Of a stretch of 64,000 nucleotides of DNA, positions 1 through 10,611 are shown one piece after another. Under the pieces are notes generated by a model. That model did no database searches and was not told the DNA's origin. It saw nothing but the letters and a program-made list of their open reading frames with translations. The number at the start of each line of letters is the position of its first letter. Positions within the stretch are counted from its first letter, which is position 1. The position numbers were made by a program, and so were the translations under genes. Location of the stretch: assembly GCA_033557465.1 (NCBI GenBank), contig CM066031.1, forward strand, positions 1,670,966,800 to 1,671,030,799, written 5' to 3'. Source of the stretch: Ichthyophis bannanicus (Eukaryota; Chordata; Amphibia; Gymnophiona; Ichthyophiidae).

Positions 1-194
1 TGAAGCCAAAGCAGCCGCCGAGTCACCCGACTCCGGCAAAGCTGCTGCTCGGCAGTCTTCCCCAGTTCCAACCGGGTCCCGGGCGGCGCGCAACACAAAG
101 GAATCCAGAGGTACAGATGCAACCGGCGTAGAGGTAAAGGGGGGGGGGGCTGAGAGAGCAAGAAGCCACCGTTCCCCTTGCGTTTCTTGCCCAT
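1..194 (-). CDS. L1-type LINE ORF1, N-terminal part (runs off window)
   Basis: On the minus strand an ATG at 194-192 opens a frame starting MGKKRKG that has no stop before the window edge. A basic MGKKxK start just behind a short GC-rich leader with a YY1-like site is typical of ORF1 (RNA-binding chaperone) of vertebrate L1 elements. About 15 codons in there is an 11-base C run (G run at 139-149 on the plus strand). With 11 C the downstream translation is Leu/Arg/Cys-rich, while the neighbouring frame gives a more protein-like Ser/Ala/Pro/Val-rich sequence, so the run probably holds a one-base indel. Only about 64 codons are visible and no coiled coil or RRM can be seen, so the assignment rests on the start and its leader. 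Confidence 0.5.
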   Translation of the reverse strand, partial: MGKKRKGNGGFLLSQPPPPLPLRRLHLYLWIPLCCAPPGTRLELGKTAEQQLCRSRVTRRLLWL

Positions 195-268
195 TAGGGC
201 TCCAAGAAAAAACGCGCTCACACCAGTCAGTCGGCTGCCGCCATCTTGGTTAAAGCACCTCCCCCCAA
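195..268 (-). promoter_or_regulatory. L1 5' leader with YY1-like motif
   Basis: Read on the minus strand this is a short GC-rich leader beginning GGGGAGG and containing AAGATGGCGGC (237-247 on the plus strand, as GCCGCCATCTT). A YY1 site close to the 5' end is known from mammalian L1 promoters and sets the start site there. The GC-rich block stops abruptly at about 268 against AT-rich flank, which fits the 5' end of an inserted LINE. Confidence 0.45.
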
Positions 269-529
269 TCTTATATCTATTTTTGAGTTATGTTCCAACT
301 GATTTGATTTTTGTTTTTGTTCTGTTTATAATTATCAGGCATCTTTTAATGTGATACTTAAACATTCTTTGTGTCGGTCTGTCCTTTTTAGAATCATTCA
401 TGAGCAATTATACCATTGATATATATATATTATTATATTTATAAATGTACATTTATATTTGTCTTAATAAGATATTGACTTTAATATATATATTTTTATT
501 TTTTAAATTAATACCAATATATATATAAT
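269..529. other. AT-rich spacer with first copy of a flanking duplication
   Basis: No gene is seen. The stretch is AT-rich with TA microsatellite. Its last part (about 436-527) is a near copy of 6291-6380 on the other side of DIRS-A: both contain AAATGTACATTTATATTTG followed by TTAATAAG-TATTG and a T-rich run. Confidence 0.7.
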
Positions 530-690
530 TCTCCAGGAACAAGCAGGAAGTCAGTCCTCACATATGGGTGACGTCGGCGCCAATGGAGCCCTCATGGGGA
601 GCAAATCCCCAGCTTTCTAAGAAAGCCTTTGGGAATTGCATCACGCATGTGCGGTCCCCTTCCCACCCAAGGGTGCCATCTTGCTCAGTC
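530..690 (+). repeat. DIRS-A left inverted terminal repeat
   Basis: It starts TTCTCCAGGAACAAGCAGGA and matches the reverse complement of 6103-6260 over about 160 bases, with few differences, ending at TTGCTCAGTC. The terminal CTCCAGGAACAAGCAGGAA is shared with DIRS-C at 35331, so the copies are related subfamilies. Confidence 0.92.
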
Positions 691-939
691 TCCTTTTTTC
701 TGCAGAGCCCAACGGACGTCGTCCAAGTTCCCTTGCGAAAGACGTGTTTAGAAGTCAGAAAAATTATTTTCTGCCTGACCGGTTCGACGCTGGTTCCCCC
801 TCCCGCCTTCAGCTCGGTACACCGGTATCGAGTCCGGTCCAAATTTTCAGTTTTTGTCCTTCGTGACTAGTGTTAGCGCTCTTTTTATTTTTCACTGGCA
901 GCCCGGTCCTTTGACCTTGCAGGGGCCCTTTTTCCCCTG

Positions 940-2830
940 ATGACTGCCACCAGGTTTAAGAAGTGTGATCGGTGTACGAAGTTAATGTCCCTCACCGACA
1001 CACATGACTGCTGCCTCCGTTGCCTCGGGCCCGACCATGACCCGAAGGTCTGTGGCCCGTGTAGGAAAATGTCCTCCAAGGCCTTGAGGAGCAGGCAGCA
1101 GCAACATGATAGAATTTTTCCTGAGTCCACACCCACCTGGGCCCAGACCTCATCGGAGGCCTTGACATCTCAGGAGCTCTCTGATCCTGAGCAGCGTCAG
1201 GTGTCCTCTAAATGGGGGTCTCCTTCGCAGAAACACCAGAGGAAGAAGAAATCTGTGAGGGTTGCATCGTTGGATAGCTCCGAGCGGCCTGGTCTCTCGC
1301 AGGTCAGGTTGCGGAGTCCTGACCGCCGCCTCAGATCCTTGGAGTCAGAGCGCCCAGCAAAACTCCCTCGTAAGGAACCGGAGATGCCGAGGCAGGTAAC
1401 CACAGTCCTCATTGTGGACTCTCCTCCGGGAGAACTGGCGTCAGGCCCTGACCCAGGGGCTGCAGAGTCTTCTGAGTTCGGTCTCAGAATGGTGGCCTTG
1501 GAGCGCAGCATGTCTGCCTTCATGGACCAGCAGCGGGCGCTGATTGCCAGTCTCATTGGTCCATCCGCCCTGACCACCAGGACTTCGACGTCTAAGTTGA
1601 CCCGGAGGCCGAGCCGATCCTCAAGACCCTAAGAATTCGAGTCGATCCTCGGCCAAGATCCCCCTCGACCTCCCGTTCAGGACCAAGTTAGTTGACGCCA
1701 ATTCCACCGGCGTTGGGGCGGTCGAGGCCGGAGCCGCTCGATTCCTCTTCGGAAGAGTCAGGATGGGAGACAAAAGACGAGGAGTCACCGGACACCCATT
1801 GGACCAAGTACATCCCCTCGGACTCCCTGGGATCTGAACCTCCGAGAAGGACCCCACCGGAGGATACTCGGTTCTTGGACTTCGTCCAGGACATGGCAAA
1901 GGCTTTGTCATTCCCAGCGGAGGCCGAGGAGGAGCCTTGAGCCGAAGAGCTCGAGATCCTCCAGTATGACTGTCCCCCTCAGAAAGCCCTTACTGTACCG
2001 GTACCTCCAATTCTGGAATGGCTGATACTCCGCATGTGGGAGACACCGGCCTTGATGCCGGTGCTCAGCAGGCGAATCGATTCCATTTACCGAGTTCACA
2101 AGAGCCCCGGGTTCCAAAAAGCACAACTGCCGCACAACTCCATGGTTGTGGAATCGGCCATGCGCATGCTCAAGAGCCAGAAGATGCACTCCTCGGTGCC
2201 TCCTGGCTGGGAGGCCCGCAACATGGTTGCCCTCGGCAAGAAGTGCTACCAGGGTTCAATGCTGTCATGATGAATCCAGACATACCAGCTGTACATGGGC
2301 ATGTACCTGCGAGACCTGGCAAAGGTGATTGCCGGGTTCTCAGCTGGTCTCTCCGAGGGACCTTTGCAGTGCTTCAAGACCTTGTCCACTGGGGTCCGTG
2401 AGTGCTTGAAGTTTATGACTGAAGCAGCCTATGACGGCTTCGAGGCATTGGCCCGGGTAGCTGCAGCCGGCATCTGTGCACACCGCCAGGCATGTCTACA
2501 GTCATCAGACCTGGAGCAATGGGTACAGGACAAGTTGGTCAATGTCCCTTGTCAAAGTGCAAACCTCTTTGGCAAACCCATGACAGAGAAGGCTGCTGAG
2601 ATCGAGTCCGAGTACCTGATCAGGACACGGCTCTCGAAGAAGACTTCTGCCCCTTCTGAGAATAAGGGCTCGGTTAAGAAGCCCTTTTTCCAGAGGAAAG
2701 GTACTGCTTACTGCAACTACCCACATATCAGGCCTCCCCAGCTCCCCAATAGGGGCAGCAGGCCAAGGGACATGGACGTGGCCTGCGTAAGCAAAAAGCC
2801 CCCAAGCCCCAAGCACCGGCTCCGGCCCAG
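940..2830 (+). pseudogene. DIRS-A gag, frameshifted
   Basis: The frame at 940-1632 starts with a Cys-rich N-terminus (CDRCTKLM... CCLRCLGPDH... CGPCRKM), the zinc-binding-like opening that also begins gag of DIRS-B (18434) and DIRS-C (35707). The rest continues in another frame at 1692-1940, 2034-2270 and 2295 onward, including SSEESGWETKDEE, the IYRVHKSPGFQK block and the LEQWVQDKLVNVPC block, all with counterparts in DIRS-C. A frame change near 1630 and stops near 1940 and 2270 break it. The frame from 2295 runs on without a stop into the start of the RT region (to 3200). The product would be the particle-forming nucleic-acid-binding protein. Confidence 0.8.
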
Positions 2831-4757
2831 CCTGGAGGGGGTTTTTGACTCCCAAAGCATAGTCCCTCTCTCCAAAGAAGTAAGGCCATGCATAGGAGGA
2901 AGGCTGACCCTGTATGCCCACAGGTGGCCAGCCATTACAACAGATGCCTGGGTTCTCCAGATAGTCCAAATGGGCTATCGGCTACATCTCACCCAGGCAC
3001 CTCCCTCTTACTTTCCAGGGGAGCCTCTCAGACCCCCTCTTCACAGGGACCTCCTCTTGAAGGAGTTAGCAGGTCTTCTCGAGGATCAGGCGGTAGAACC
3101 GGTGCCCCACCACCTGCAGGGAAAGGGTTTCTACTCCAGGTATTTTCTGATACCAAAAAGAACAGGAGGCCTAAGACCATCCTCGACCTGCGCAACTTAA
3201 ACAATTTCCTAGTGAGGGAAAAGTTCAAGATGCTTTCCCTTGGAATATTGCTACCTTACCTCCACCAGAGAGACTGGCTATGCTCCTTAGACCTAAAGGA
3301 TGCTTACACACACATCCTAATTCATCCACACCACAGACAATATCTACGATTTGGGGTGGAAGGAAACCACTTTTGTACAAGGTACTTCCATTTGGCCTTG
3401 CCTCTGCACCCAGGGTGTTCATAAAGTGCCTAGCGGTGGTGGCGGCCTTCCTAAGAAACCAAGGGGTATTTGTCTTCCCCTACTTGGACGACTGGCTCAT
3501 CAGAACCTAGTCAGCCCTGGAGGCCCAAGAGGCCACGTCTCACACTATCCAGTTGCTACAACACTTAGGATTTGTGATCAATTACACAAAATCCACTCTG
3601 GTTCCCACTCAGGGGCTGGAGTTCATAGGAGCAAGGTGGACACCCTTCAAGCAAGGGCTTATCTACTGGAAGACAGGGCACAGAAACTTTTGGCCGTAGT
3701 GCAGCAAGTGAGTCGCAGATCCCAGATCTCAGCAAGACACTTTCTGCGCCTTCTTGGTCACATGGTCTCCACCGTGCATGTGACACCCAATGCCCGCCTC
3801 CACATGAGAACAACTCAGTGGTGCCTCAGGGACCAGTGGACACAGGCCACAGGCAAACTCAGAGACAGGATCAAGGTGTCCAGATGACTGGTGCGGTCGT
3901 TGACCTGGTGGCTTCAACCACACCACCTACTGGAGGGAGTGCCATTTCAACCTCTTCTGCACACGAGAATGCTGACTATGGGTACATCCTTGCTGGGCTG
4001 GAGGTCCCATTGCCAGGAATTGTGCACTCAGGGTGTGTGGTCTCCACAGGAGAGCACACAACAGATCAACCTCCTAGAGCTTCGAGATATCCGCCTAGCT
4101 CTACAGACCTTCTGACAAACCCTGGCTCACCAGCCTGTCTTAATTCAGACAGACAACCAGGTGGCAATGTTCTGTGTGAACAAGCAAGGGGGCACGGGTT
4201 CTCACACCCTGTGTCAAGTGACCCTGGACCTGTGCTCTTTTGCAGTCAAGCAGGGTATGCATCTCAAAGCAGTTTACTTGCCAGGTCAGGAGAACTTCTT
4301 AGCCAACAAGCTAAGCAGAATTCTCCAGCCGCACGAATGGCAACTGGATCCCAACATAGCCCAGCAGCTGTTTCAGTACTGGGGACGACCATCCATAGAT
4401 CTGTTTGCGTGCCCACAGAATCACCAGTTGCCTCGCTTCTGCTCCAGACAGCCATACCCATGCAGGATGGCTGCAGATGCTTTCCTAATATCATGGTCTG
4501 TGGGCCTCCTGTATGCGTTTCCTCCCACGTCTCTGGTGGCCAGGACTCTGTTCAAGATCGTTCAGGACAAAGCCTTGGTCATCTTGGTAGCTCCCAAATG
4601 GCCGAGACAGCCATGGTTTCCGCTGCTGCTTCAACTGGCGGCAGAGGCCCCAATTCATCTTGGATTACATCCCAACCTCCTGTCGCAGGAGAGGGGCACT
4701 CTCCTGCATCATAACCTCAGGTCTCTCAACCTGATGGCATGGCTGCTGAAAGGGTAG
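2830..4757 (+). pseudogene. DIRS-A reverse transcriptase - RNase H - methyltransferase-like polyprotein
   Basis: RT starts near GGRLTLYAHRW (about 2900), continues with GFYSRYFLIPK, then in a second frame LDLRNLNNFL and SLDLKDAYTHI, then in a third frame VLPFGLASAPRVF and the catalytic YLDDWLI (about 3480). RNase H follows (LELRDIRLAL, DNQVAMFCVNKQGG, NKLSRI). The C-terminal part (RPSIDLFACP, YAFPPTSL, APKWPRQPWF) is the adenine-methyltransferase-like domain found in DIRS elements. At least three frameshifts and a stop at about 3508 inactivate it. It ends at 4757 and overlaps the recombinase start by 19 bases, the same overlap as in DIRS-C. Confidence 0.87.
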
Positions 4758-5731
4758 TCCTTGCACCACTTCTCCTCCCTAAAAATGTAAAAGATGTACT
4801 GCTAGCCTCAAGGAGGCAATCGACTAGAAAAACCTATGCGTTTAAGTGGCATAGGTTTGAGGTGTGGTGTGATAAGCAGAGCGAAAACCCTTTCTCCTGT
4901 CAAGTGTCAATGGTGTTACAGTACCTGCTTTACTTCTCAGATTTAGGCCTCAAGTCAAACTCTGTCCGAGTCCACCTTAGTGCCTTGTCAGCACACCACT
5001 CTCCAACCTCTTTCTGCACATCCTTTGGTGTCCAGGTTCCTGAGAGGTTTGCTTCTGCTGAAGCCCCCGGTTCGCCCCCCGGCGATCGAGTGGGATTTGA
5101 ATGTGGTCTTAGAGCAGCTTACTTGCCTACCTTTTGAGCCGATGGCTACCTGCCATATCTGCTTCCTATCTTGGAAAGTGCTTTTCTTGGTGGCACTCTC
5201 ATCGGCCAGACGAGTGAGTGAGCTGCAGGCTATGGTTTCCGATAGACCGTACACACGGTTCTATAGGAACAGGGTGGTGCTTCGCACTCACCCCAAGTTC
5301 CTTCCAAAAGTGGTCTCTTCGTTCCACCTCAACCAGGAGGTGGTACTTCCGACCTTCTTTCCCAGGCCGTATGCCAGTCGGGCAGAAGCAGTTCTGCATA
5401 CCCTGGACTGTAAGAGGGCTTTGGCCTTCTACATGGAGCGTACGCGGGGACATCGAAGGGCTTCTCAGCTCTTCATCTCTTATGACCCAGTAAGCTGGGG
5501 ATGCCTGTCTCCAAGCGTACGTTGTCAACTTGGGTGGCGGACTGTATTGCCTGGGCATACAGGGCGGCCGATCTTCTGTTGCAGGGTCGAGTCACAGCCC
5601 ACAGGGTTAGGGCTAAGATGGCATCAGTGGCTCACTTCCGCTCTGTTCCGCTGGCAGACATCGGCCGGGCCGCCACCTGGTCTTCGGGTCAGACTTTTGC
5701 GGCCTATTACTGCCTGAATAGGGAGTCCTGA
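4739..5731 (+). pseudogene. DIRS-A tyrosine recombinase
   Basis: The N-terminal SAM-like part (SRRQSTRKTYAFKWHRF) lies in frame 4739-5137. The catalytic part lies at about 4980-5500 (ALSSARRVSELQAM with the catalytic Arg) and 5501-5731 (SKRTLSTW, TAHRVRAKMA with HxxR, RAATWSS and the AAYYCL region with the candidate Tyr). The enzyme cuts and joins DNA through a tyrosine to integrate the circular DIRS intermediate. Two frame changes, near 5040 and 5495, break the gene. Confidence 0.87.
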
Positions 5732-5922
5732 CGGGACAGTGCTTTCGGCCAGGTGATACTCCGTAACCTGTTCGAGGTCTAGGCAACTCCTGCCCTCCAA
5801 CCCTTTGGTGTCAGGCTACCGGAGTGTTACGTTTTCAGTTGAACTCCTATTATGGCTGCTGCAGCTCTTCTAGAGGGAGCCTATTTTCAGCTATGGGTTC
5901 TCGGTAGCCTATAGCTAGGGAG

Positions 5923-6021
5923 TCCCATATGTGAGGACCTGCTTCTTGCTTGTTCCTGGAGAAAGCATAGTTACTTACCTGTAACAGGTATTCTCCAGGG
6001 ACAGCAGGAATCAGTCCTCAC
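5923..6021 (+). repeat. DIRS-A internal complementary region
   Basis: 5923-5963 is the reverse complement of the extreme left end (…GCTTGTTCCTGGAGAA) and 5962-6021 is the reverse complement of the extreme right end (AAAGCATAGTTACTTACCTG…). The block is therefore an antisense copy of the joined element ends, as expected for the template that lets DIRS complete its termini and form a circle. Confidence 0.9.
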
Positions 6022-6102
6022 GACCCTCCCTCCTCCCCTGGAGTTGCAGTCCTATTATTATTATATTTTGTTCATTTTACCATCTTTTTAGCTATGTCAT
6101 TT

Positions 6103-6290
6103 GACTGAGCAAGATGGCACCCTTGGGCGGGAAGGGGACCATGCATGCGTGATGCAATTCCCAAAGGCTTTCTTAGAAAGCTGGGGATTTGCTCCGCATG
6201 AGGGCTCCATTAGCGCCGACGTCACCCATATGTGAGGACTGATTCCTGCTGTCCCTGGAGAACACCTGTTACAGGTGAGTAGCTATGCTT
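6103..6290 (+). repeat. DIRS-A right inverted terminal repeat
   Basis: Reverse complement of 530-690, ending CTGTCCCTGGAGAAC, then a further 30 bases (CACCTGTTACAGGTGAGTAG and CTATGCTT) that are not at the left end. The internal complementary region carries the complement of these extra bases, which fixes the element end at 6290. Confidence 0.9.
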
Positions 6291-6410
6291 TATATTTACA
6301 AATGTACATTTATATTTGTTTTAATAAGGTATTGGCTTTGATGTATATAATTTTTTTTTAATTTATACCATGTATGTTTATATGTTTTGAGTTAGACATT
6401 CCTGAGGAAG
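6291..6410. repeat. Second copy of the sequence flanking DIRS-A, then start of an older repeat
   Basis: About 6291-6380 repeats 436-527 in the same orientation with scattered changes. From about 6395 the sequence (ACATTCCTGAGGAAG) belongs to an older dispersed repeat that continues after the LINE at 10529. Confidence 0.65.
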
Positions 6411-6678
6411 TAATTACTGCTTGTCTACCTCAAACTTATCTGTAGTCTGTAACCTGTTGCCAGTAGCCTTATTATGTGACTACCGCATAGTTACTGTAGT
6501 CAACAACTTGCTACCTGTAGCCTTACTGCCTCCCTACCTCTCAACTTCTGTGCTAGTAGCCATAAGGTACGCATGTTCACTGAGTTGTTTATTTAGCCAA
6601 CCTTTGATTACCACAGTGGGTCCCAAACGATATAGCCGACAAGGATCTACAGACATAACATGCTTGATTACACCAGTA

Positions 6679-7014
6679 ATTGATACCCCTGATACCTTGT
6701 TATAATTGCGATATTGTGACATCACGCTTGATACCCCTGACACCTTGTTGTAATTGCGATATTGTGACATCACGCTTGATACCCCTGATACCTGGTTGTA
6801 ATTGCGATATTGTGACATCACGCTCGATACCCCTGACACCTTGTTGTAATTGCGATATTGTGACATCACGCTTGATACCCCCGACACCTTGTTGTAATTG
6901 CGATATTGTGACATCACGCTTGATACCCCTGATACCTTGTTGTAATTGCGATATTGTGACATCACGCTTGATACCCCTGATACCTTGTTGTAATTGCGAT
7001 ACTGAGACATCACA
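6679..7014 (+). repeat. Seven-copy 48-bp tandem array
   Basis: Seven units of 48 bp (TTGATACCCCTGACACCTTG, then a G/T/A-rich half ending GTGACATCACG) lie head to tail with only a few substitutions per unit. It sits near the 5' end of the LINE and precedes the coding region by about 400 bases. Because 48 is a multiple of 3 it stays open in several frames (16-residue repeats on either strand), which is a by-product of the period. Confidence 0.93.
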
Positions 7015-7432
7015 CTGACACCGCTCCCTCCTACAAGCGGAGGAAAATCTCCAACAACTACCAGTGCCTCACCCCTCTGCACAACAGCACTAGGAACACA
7101 CTCATCCCACACACTGACCCAATCTGCCCCCACCAAAGTCCCAACCTGACCTCTCTACTATCCCCTGACGCCATGGCACTCCCCACCATAATCACACTAC
7201 CACACACATTTATCAGTTGCTACATACTACTCGCCCTGACACATTTCTCCCAATCCCTCACTTCCACCCATAGCTCTATCCCAATCCTTCATAACCCCTG
7301 GAAAAGGCCCCATGACCACACCAACCACCACACGGACAGATCCATCCACACGACACACTCCCACTCCCACCTCATCTACATCGCCCTCCTCCAGGCTAGG
7401 TCCTCTAAGCACAACCACGACACCCCCCTCAC

Positions 7433-10284
7433 GATCTGAAATGCGCCCTAATAAACACCCGCTCAATCAGAAAGAAATGGCCAGCCATATCGGACATACT
7501 AACCTCACCTGACATCGACATACTATGCATCACTGAGACATGGATGTCTGAGGCAGACACGGCAATCCTCCACCAATTTGTCCCCCCGAACTTTTCCACC
7601 CACTCCTGCCATAGAACTGACAGAAGGGGTGGAGGTGTACTCATACTTAGCAAGACTAGTCTGCAATTCCGGACAATTGCATCAAGCAGCACCCCCCACC
7701 TAGACCACATCGCCATAGCAAACAAATATCACACCATTAACCTACTATATCGGGCACCCTCACCATCACCGGATGAACTCTCATCAATTATTGACATCGC
7801 CTGTAACCCCGTTAAGACACATACCTCGAATTGGACACTAGGAGACTTCAACCTCCCCTCTCTCCAAGACACCCAAGCCAGAGCTTTTCTAGATGCTCTT
7901 GAGGCGGCAGGCTACAACCAGCTGATCAACTCCCCTACCCACATCAAGGGAAACACACTTGATCTCATATTTGCACCACAATCAACTTCCTGTCACACAT
8001 CCAAGATCAACATATCACTATGCTCAGTTCCATGGTCAGACCACAGTCTAATCAGATTTGTGATCCCCACTCACTCATCACCCTCTGTCCCTCAACCCTC
8101 AAACAAACCACCAGACCCAGTGTCAAAACGCTATCGCCAGTTCAACAGAGAAGAGATCTTAGAAAGGACTCAGCCTCTCCATAATACGCATGGTATGAAC
8201 CTTGATGACTTGGTTGCCACATGGAACTCATGCCTCAATGCCTCAACTGACTCTCCCACCATCAACGCCTCACATAACAAGAGGAAGAACGCACCCTGGT
8301 ACTCGCCAGAGCTCAAGACCTCCCTCCGACATCTCCGACAGCTAGAGAATCGCTGGCGCCGCTCCAGATCAATTGAAAACCAAGAAGCCTACTCTGCCCA
8401 GCTGTGCACCCATCGAACAGCAGTTTCGAGGAGAATGAGGCAATACCACGCTGAGGTACTACAACGATCCCTGAATAAGCCGCACGAGTTGTTCAACATC
8501 GTCAAATCCTTAGCCAAGGAGCCCTCCACCGATCAGCTAAACCAACCAGACCCACAGAAATATGCAGACTACCTGCAAACCAAAGCAAACCAGTCCACCC
8601 TATCCGCTAACGATCTGGCCCCAGACATCCTGACAGCCTTTTCCACCCCTCCTTCACCTTCACAAGTACTGACAGTGACCCAAAGCACCATCTCCACCTT
8701 TACTACCCCAACTGACAGAGAAATACAAGACATCATTATGAATATAAACACCACCACAGCACCAGACGATCCATGTCCAGCATTCTGGATAAAAACCCTA
8801 CGTACTGAACTCAGCACCTTCCTGGCGAAACTGATCGGGACCTCATTCCAAACAGGCATCCTCCCCAGAAGCCTAAAACAAACCTCAATCAGACCGTTGC
8901 TCAAGAACAACAAACTTGACCCCACAAAGATGGATTCATACAGACCTATTCCCAGCATACCCCTCCTAGCGAAAATCTCAGAGAAAATAGTCCACCGTCA
9001 ACTGAGCCAACACATCGAGGATAACTCACCCCTCGATCCCTGCCAGCATGGGTTTCGCGAGCAACATGGCGTGGAAACCTTATTAACAATCCTATTCAGC
9101 ACCCTTATAACAGGGCTAAATAACGTCAAACAGGGGTTTGCCCTCATCTTTCTCGACATCGCAGCCGCTTTTGACTCCGTCAACCATGGCCTACTGCTCT
9201 GCCGCCTTGCCGAGAAAGGCATCCATGGCACCGCCCTTGCATGGTGTACCTCTTACCTAAATGACAGATGGCAACATGTTCGATCCGGTACTTCAACCTC
9301 CACACCATTCCCACTAACAAAGGGCGTCCCTCAAGGCTCCGCCCTCTCCGCCCTATTCTTCAACGTCTATATGCAGCCTATCTGCTCGATCATCAGGTCT
9401 TTCGGTATAAACTGCCTAATCTACGCCGACGATGTCCTCATGTTCACCCCAATACATACTGATCACCCAGACGTATCCCAACTATCATCATGCTTCGATG
9501 CAGTCACAGACTGGCTACACTCGCAGATGCTCAAAATCAACCTCAAAAAGACAGAGGTGCTTTTCATCAGCAGAGACCAAGCATTCACCCCGCCATCTTC
9601 ATTGAAAGTACGTGATGCCGAACTCCTCACAAAAACAACGATCCGTTACCTTGGAGTGTTGATTGACCAACATCTCAACCTAAATGCCCAGATAGGAAAC
9701 ATCTCTAAAGCAATCTACTACAAAATCCGGATGCTACGTCATATCAGACCACTACTTGAGCCAGACGATTTTCGAACAGTCTTTCAGTCCCTAGTGATGC
9801 CCCACTTCGACTATGCAAACTCCATCCTCCACGGCCTGCCGAAGTGCACTCTACAACCTCTGCAGCTAGCAATGAATACCGCAGCCCGAACCCTCCAACA
9901 GGCATCTATCAAGCAGCACATCACCCCTATCCTGAAAACACTACACTGGCTCCCAATACGCTACAGGGTCACCTTCAAAATCCTAACAATAACATTCAAG
10001 GCCATCAATAAATGCACGGCCAGCTCCCTCACTGAACTTATCCAGCTCACCCCCCCCCCAACAGACTCAGAAGATCTGTCTCCACCAACTCCTTAATCCT
10101 CCCGAAAACCTTCACCAAATGCACCAAGGCCTCTAGAAACCGTGCCTTTGCCTTAGCCGCACCTTCATGCTGGAACAACCTACCGCCCAATATCCGTGCC
10201 ATGAACAACCTTATCCAATTCAGAAAGGCTCTAAAACACTACCTCTTCCTTCAATGCTTCCCCAACTCTGAAGGCATCACCTAA
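7433..10284 (+). pseudogene. LINE ORF2: endonuclease and reverse transcriptase
   Basis: The frame is already open before the first ATG at 7544: CALINTRSIRKKW and DILCITETWM belong to the apurinic-type endonuclease (N and E motifs), followed by LGDFNLPS and SDHSLIRF. The RT has RPIPSIPLLAKISEK, FLDIAAAFDSVNH, KGVPQGSALS and the catalytic YADDVLMF (about 9422). The thumb region has GLPKCTLQPLQLAMNTAARTL. In the 10-C run at 10050-10059 the frame slips. The normal C-terminus (RAFALAAPSCWNNLP and LIQFRKALKHYLF) is found in the next frame, ending at TAA 10282-10284. Apart from that one homopolymer indel it is open. It nicks target DNA and reverse transcribes its own RNA. Confidence 0.87.
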
Positions 10285-10537
10285 ACGCAGCCCATACATA
10301 CCCACACGATCAACCCTGACCCTACACCCAAAGCGACCATTGAACAGCACACATAGATATATCGAAGAGTTGTGTACATAGTTTTTACATGTTCTCCAAG
10401 TTTAAATTCCTTGTTTTAATGTAAGTCCAGTGTTGACCCCCACACTGGACATCTATGTTTCTTGTAAACCGTGCTGATGTTAAATAGTGCGGTATATAAA
10501 CAATGTTAAATAAATAAAATAAATAAAATAATTACTG

Positions 10538-10607
10538 ATGAAACACAATTGTGTAGGGTGGATTTGGATGTTATTTTAGGAGAAGAAATAAAATAATTTC
10601 TTGTTGC
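10538..10607 (+). repeat. Middle piece of an older repeat split by the LINE and Gypsy-A
   Basis: Sequence GATGAAACACAATTGTGTAG... up to TTGTTGC joins 6395-6419 on the left (across the LINE) and 18069 onward on the right (across Gypsy-A, continuing ACAATTGTGTACTG). The CCTGAGGAAG...GAAACAC core resembles a dispersed repeat end, but I cannot name the family. Confidence 0.55.
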
Positions 10608-10611
10608 ACCT

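Larger units (their letters stand above)
530..6290 (+). mobile_element. DIRS-A: DIRS-like tyrosine-recombinase retrotransposon
   Basis: A complete DIRS structure: inverted terminal repeats (530-690 and 6103-6260, the right one with about 30 extra bases to 6290), an internal complementary region at 5923-6021, and gag, RT/RNase H/methyltransferase-like and tyrosine recombinase coding regions in that order. DIRS elements replicate through a circular DNA intermediate that the tyrosine recombinase inserts without an ordinary target duplication. All reading frames carry several frameshifts or stops, so this copy is dead, although both ends are well preserved. Confidence 0.93.
6420..10528 (+). mobile_element. 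L2/CR1-type LINE, apparently full length
   Basis: The element is flanked by a 9-bp direct repeat TAATTACTG (6411-6419 and 10529-10537). It has a 5' region with a 48-bp tandem array, one long ORF with endonuclease and reverse transcriptase, and a 3' end with TGTAAACCG...GCGGTATATAA followed by TAAATAAATAAA repeats, the usual tail of L2/CR1-type LINEs. No separate ORF1 is recognised in 7015-7435. Confidence 0.85.

Noticed and set aside
6679..7014. Regularly spaced repeats resembling a CRISPR array
   Set aside because: Units are contiguous 48-bp tandem copies without unique spacers, in a eukaryotic LINE.
6534..7136. 200-residue minus-strand frame made of MSQYRNYNKVSGVSSV repeats
   Set aside because: It is the translation of the 48-bp tandem array, which stays open because 48 is divisible by 3; no support as a gene.
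7173..7512. Candidate ORF1 of the L2/CR1-type LINE
   Set aside because: Thr/Pro/Ser/His-rich frames with no coiled coil, RRM or zinc knuckle; likely 5' leader sequence.
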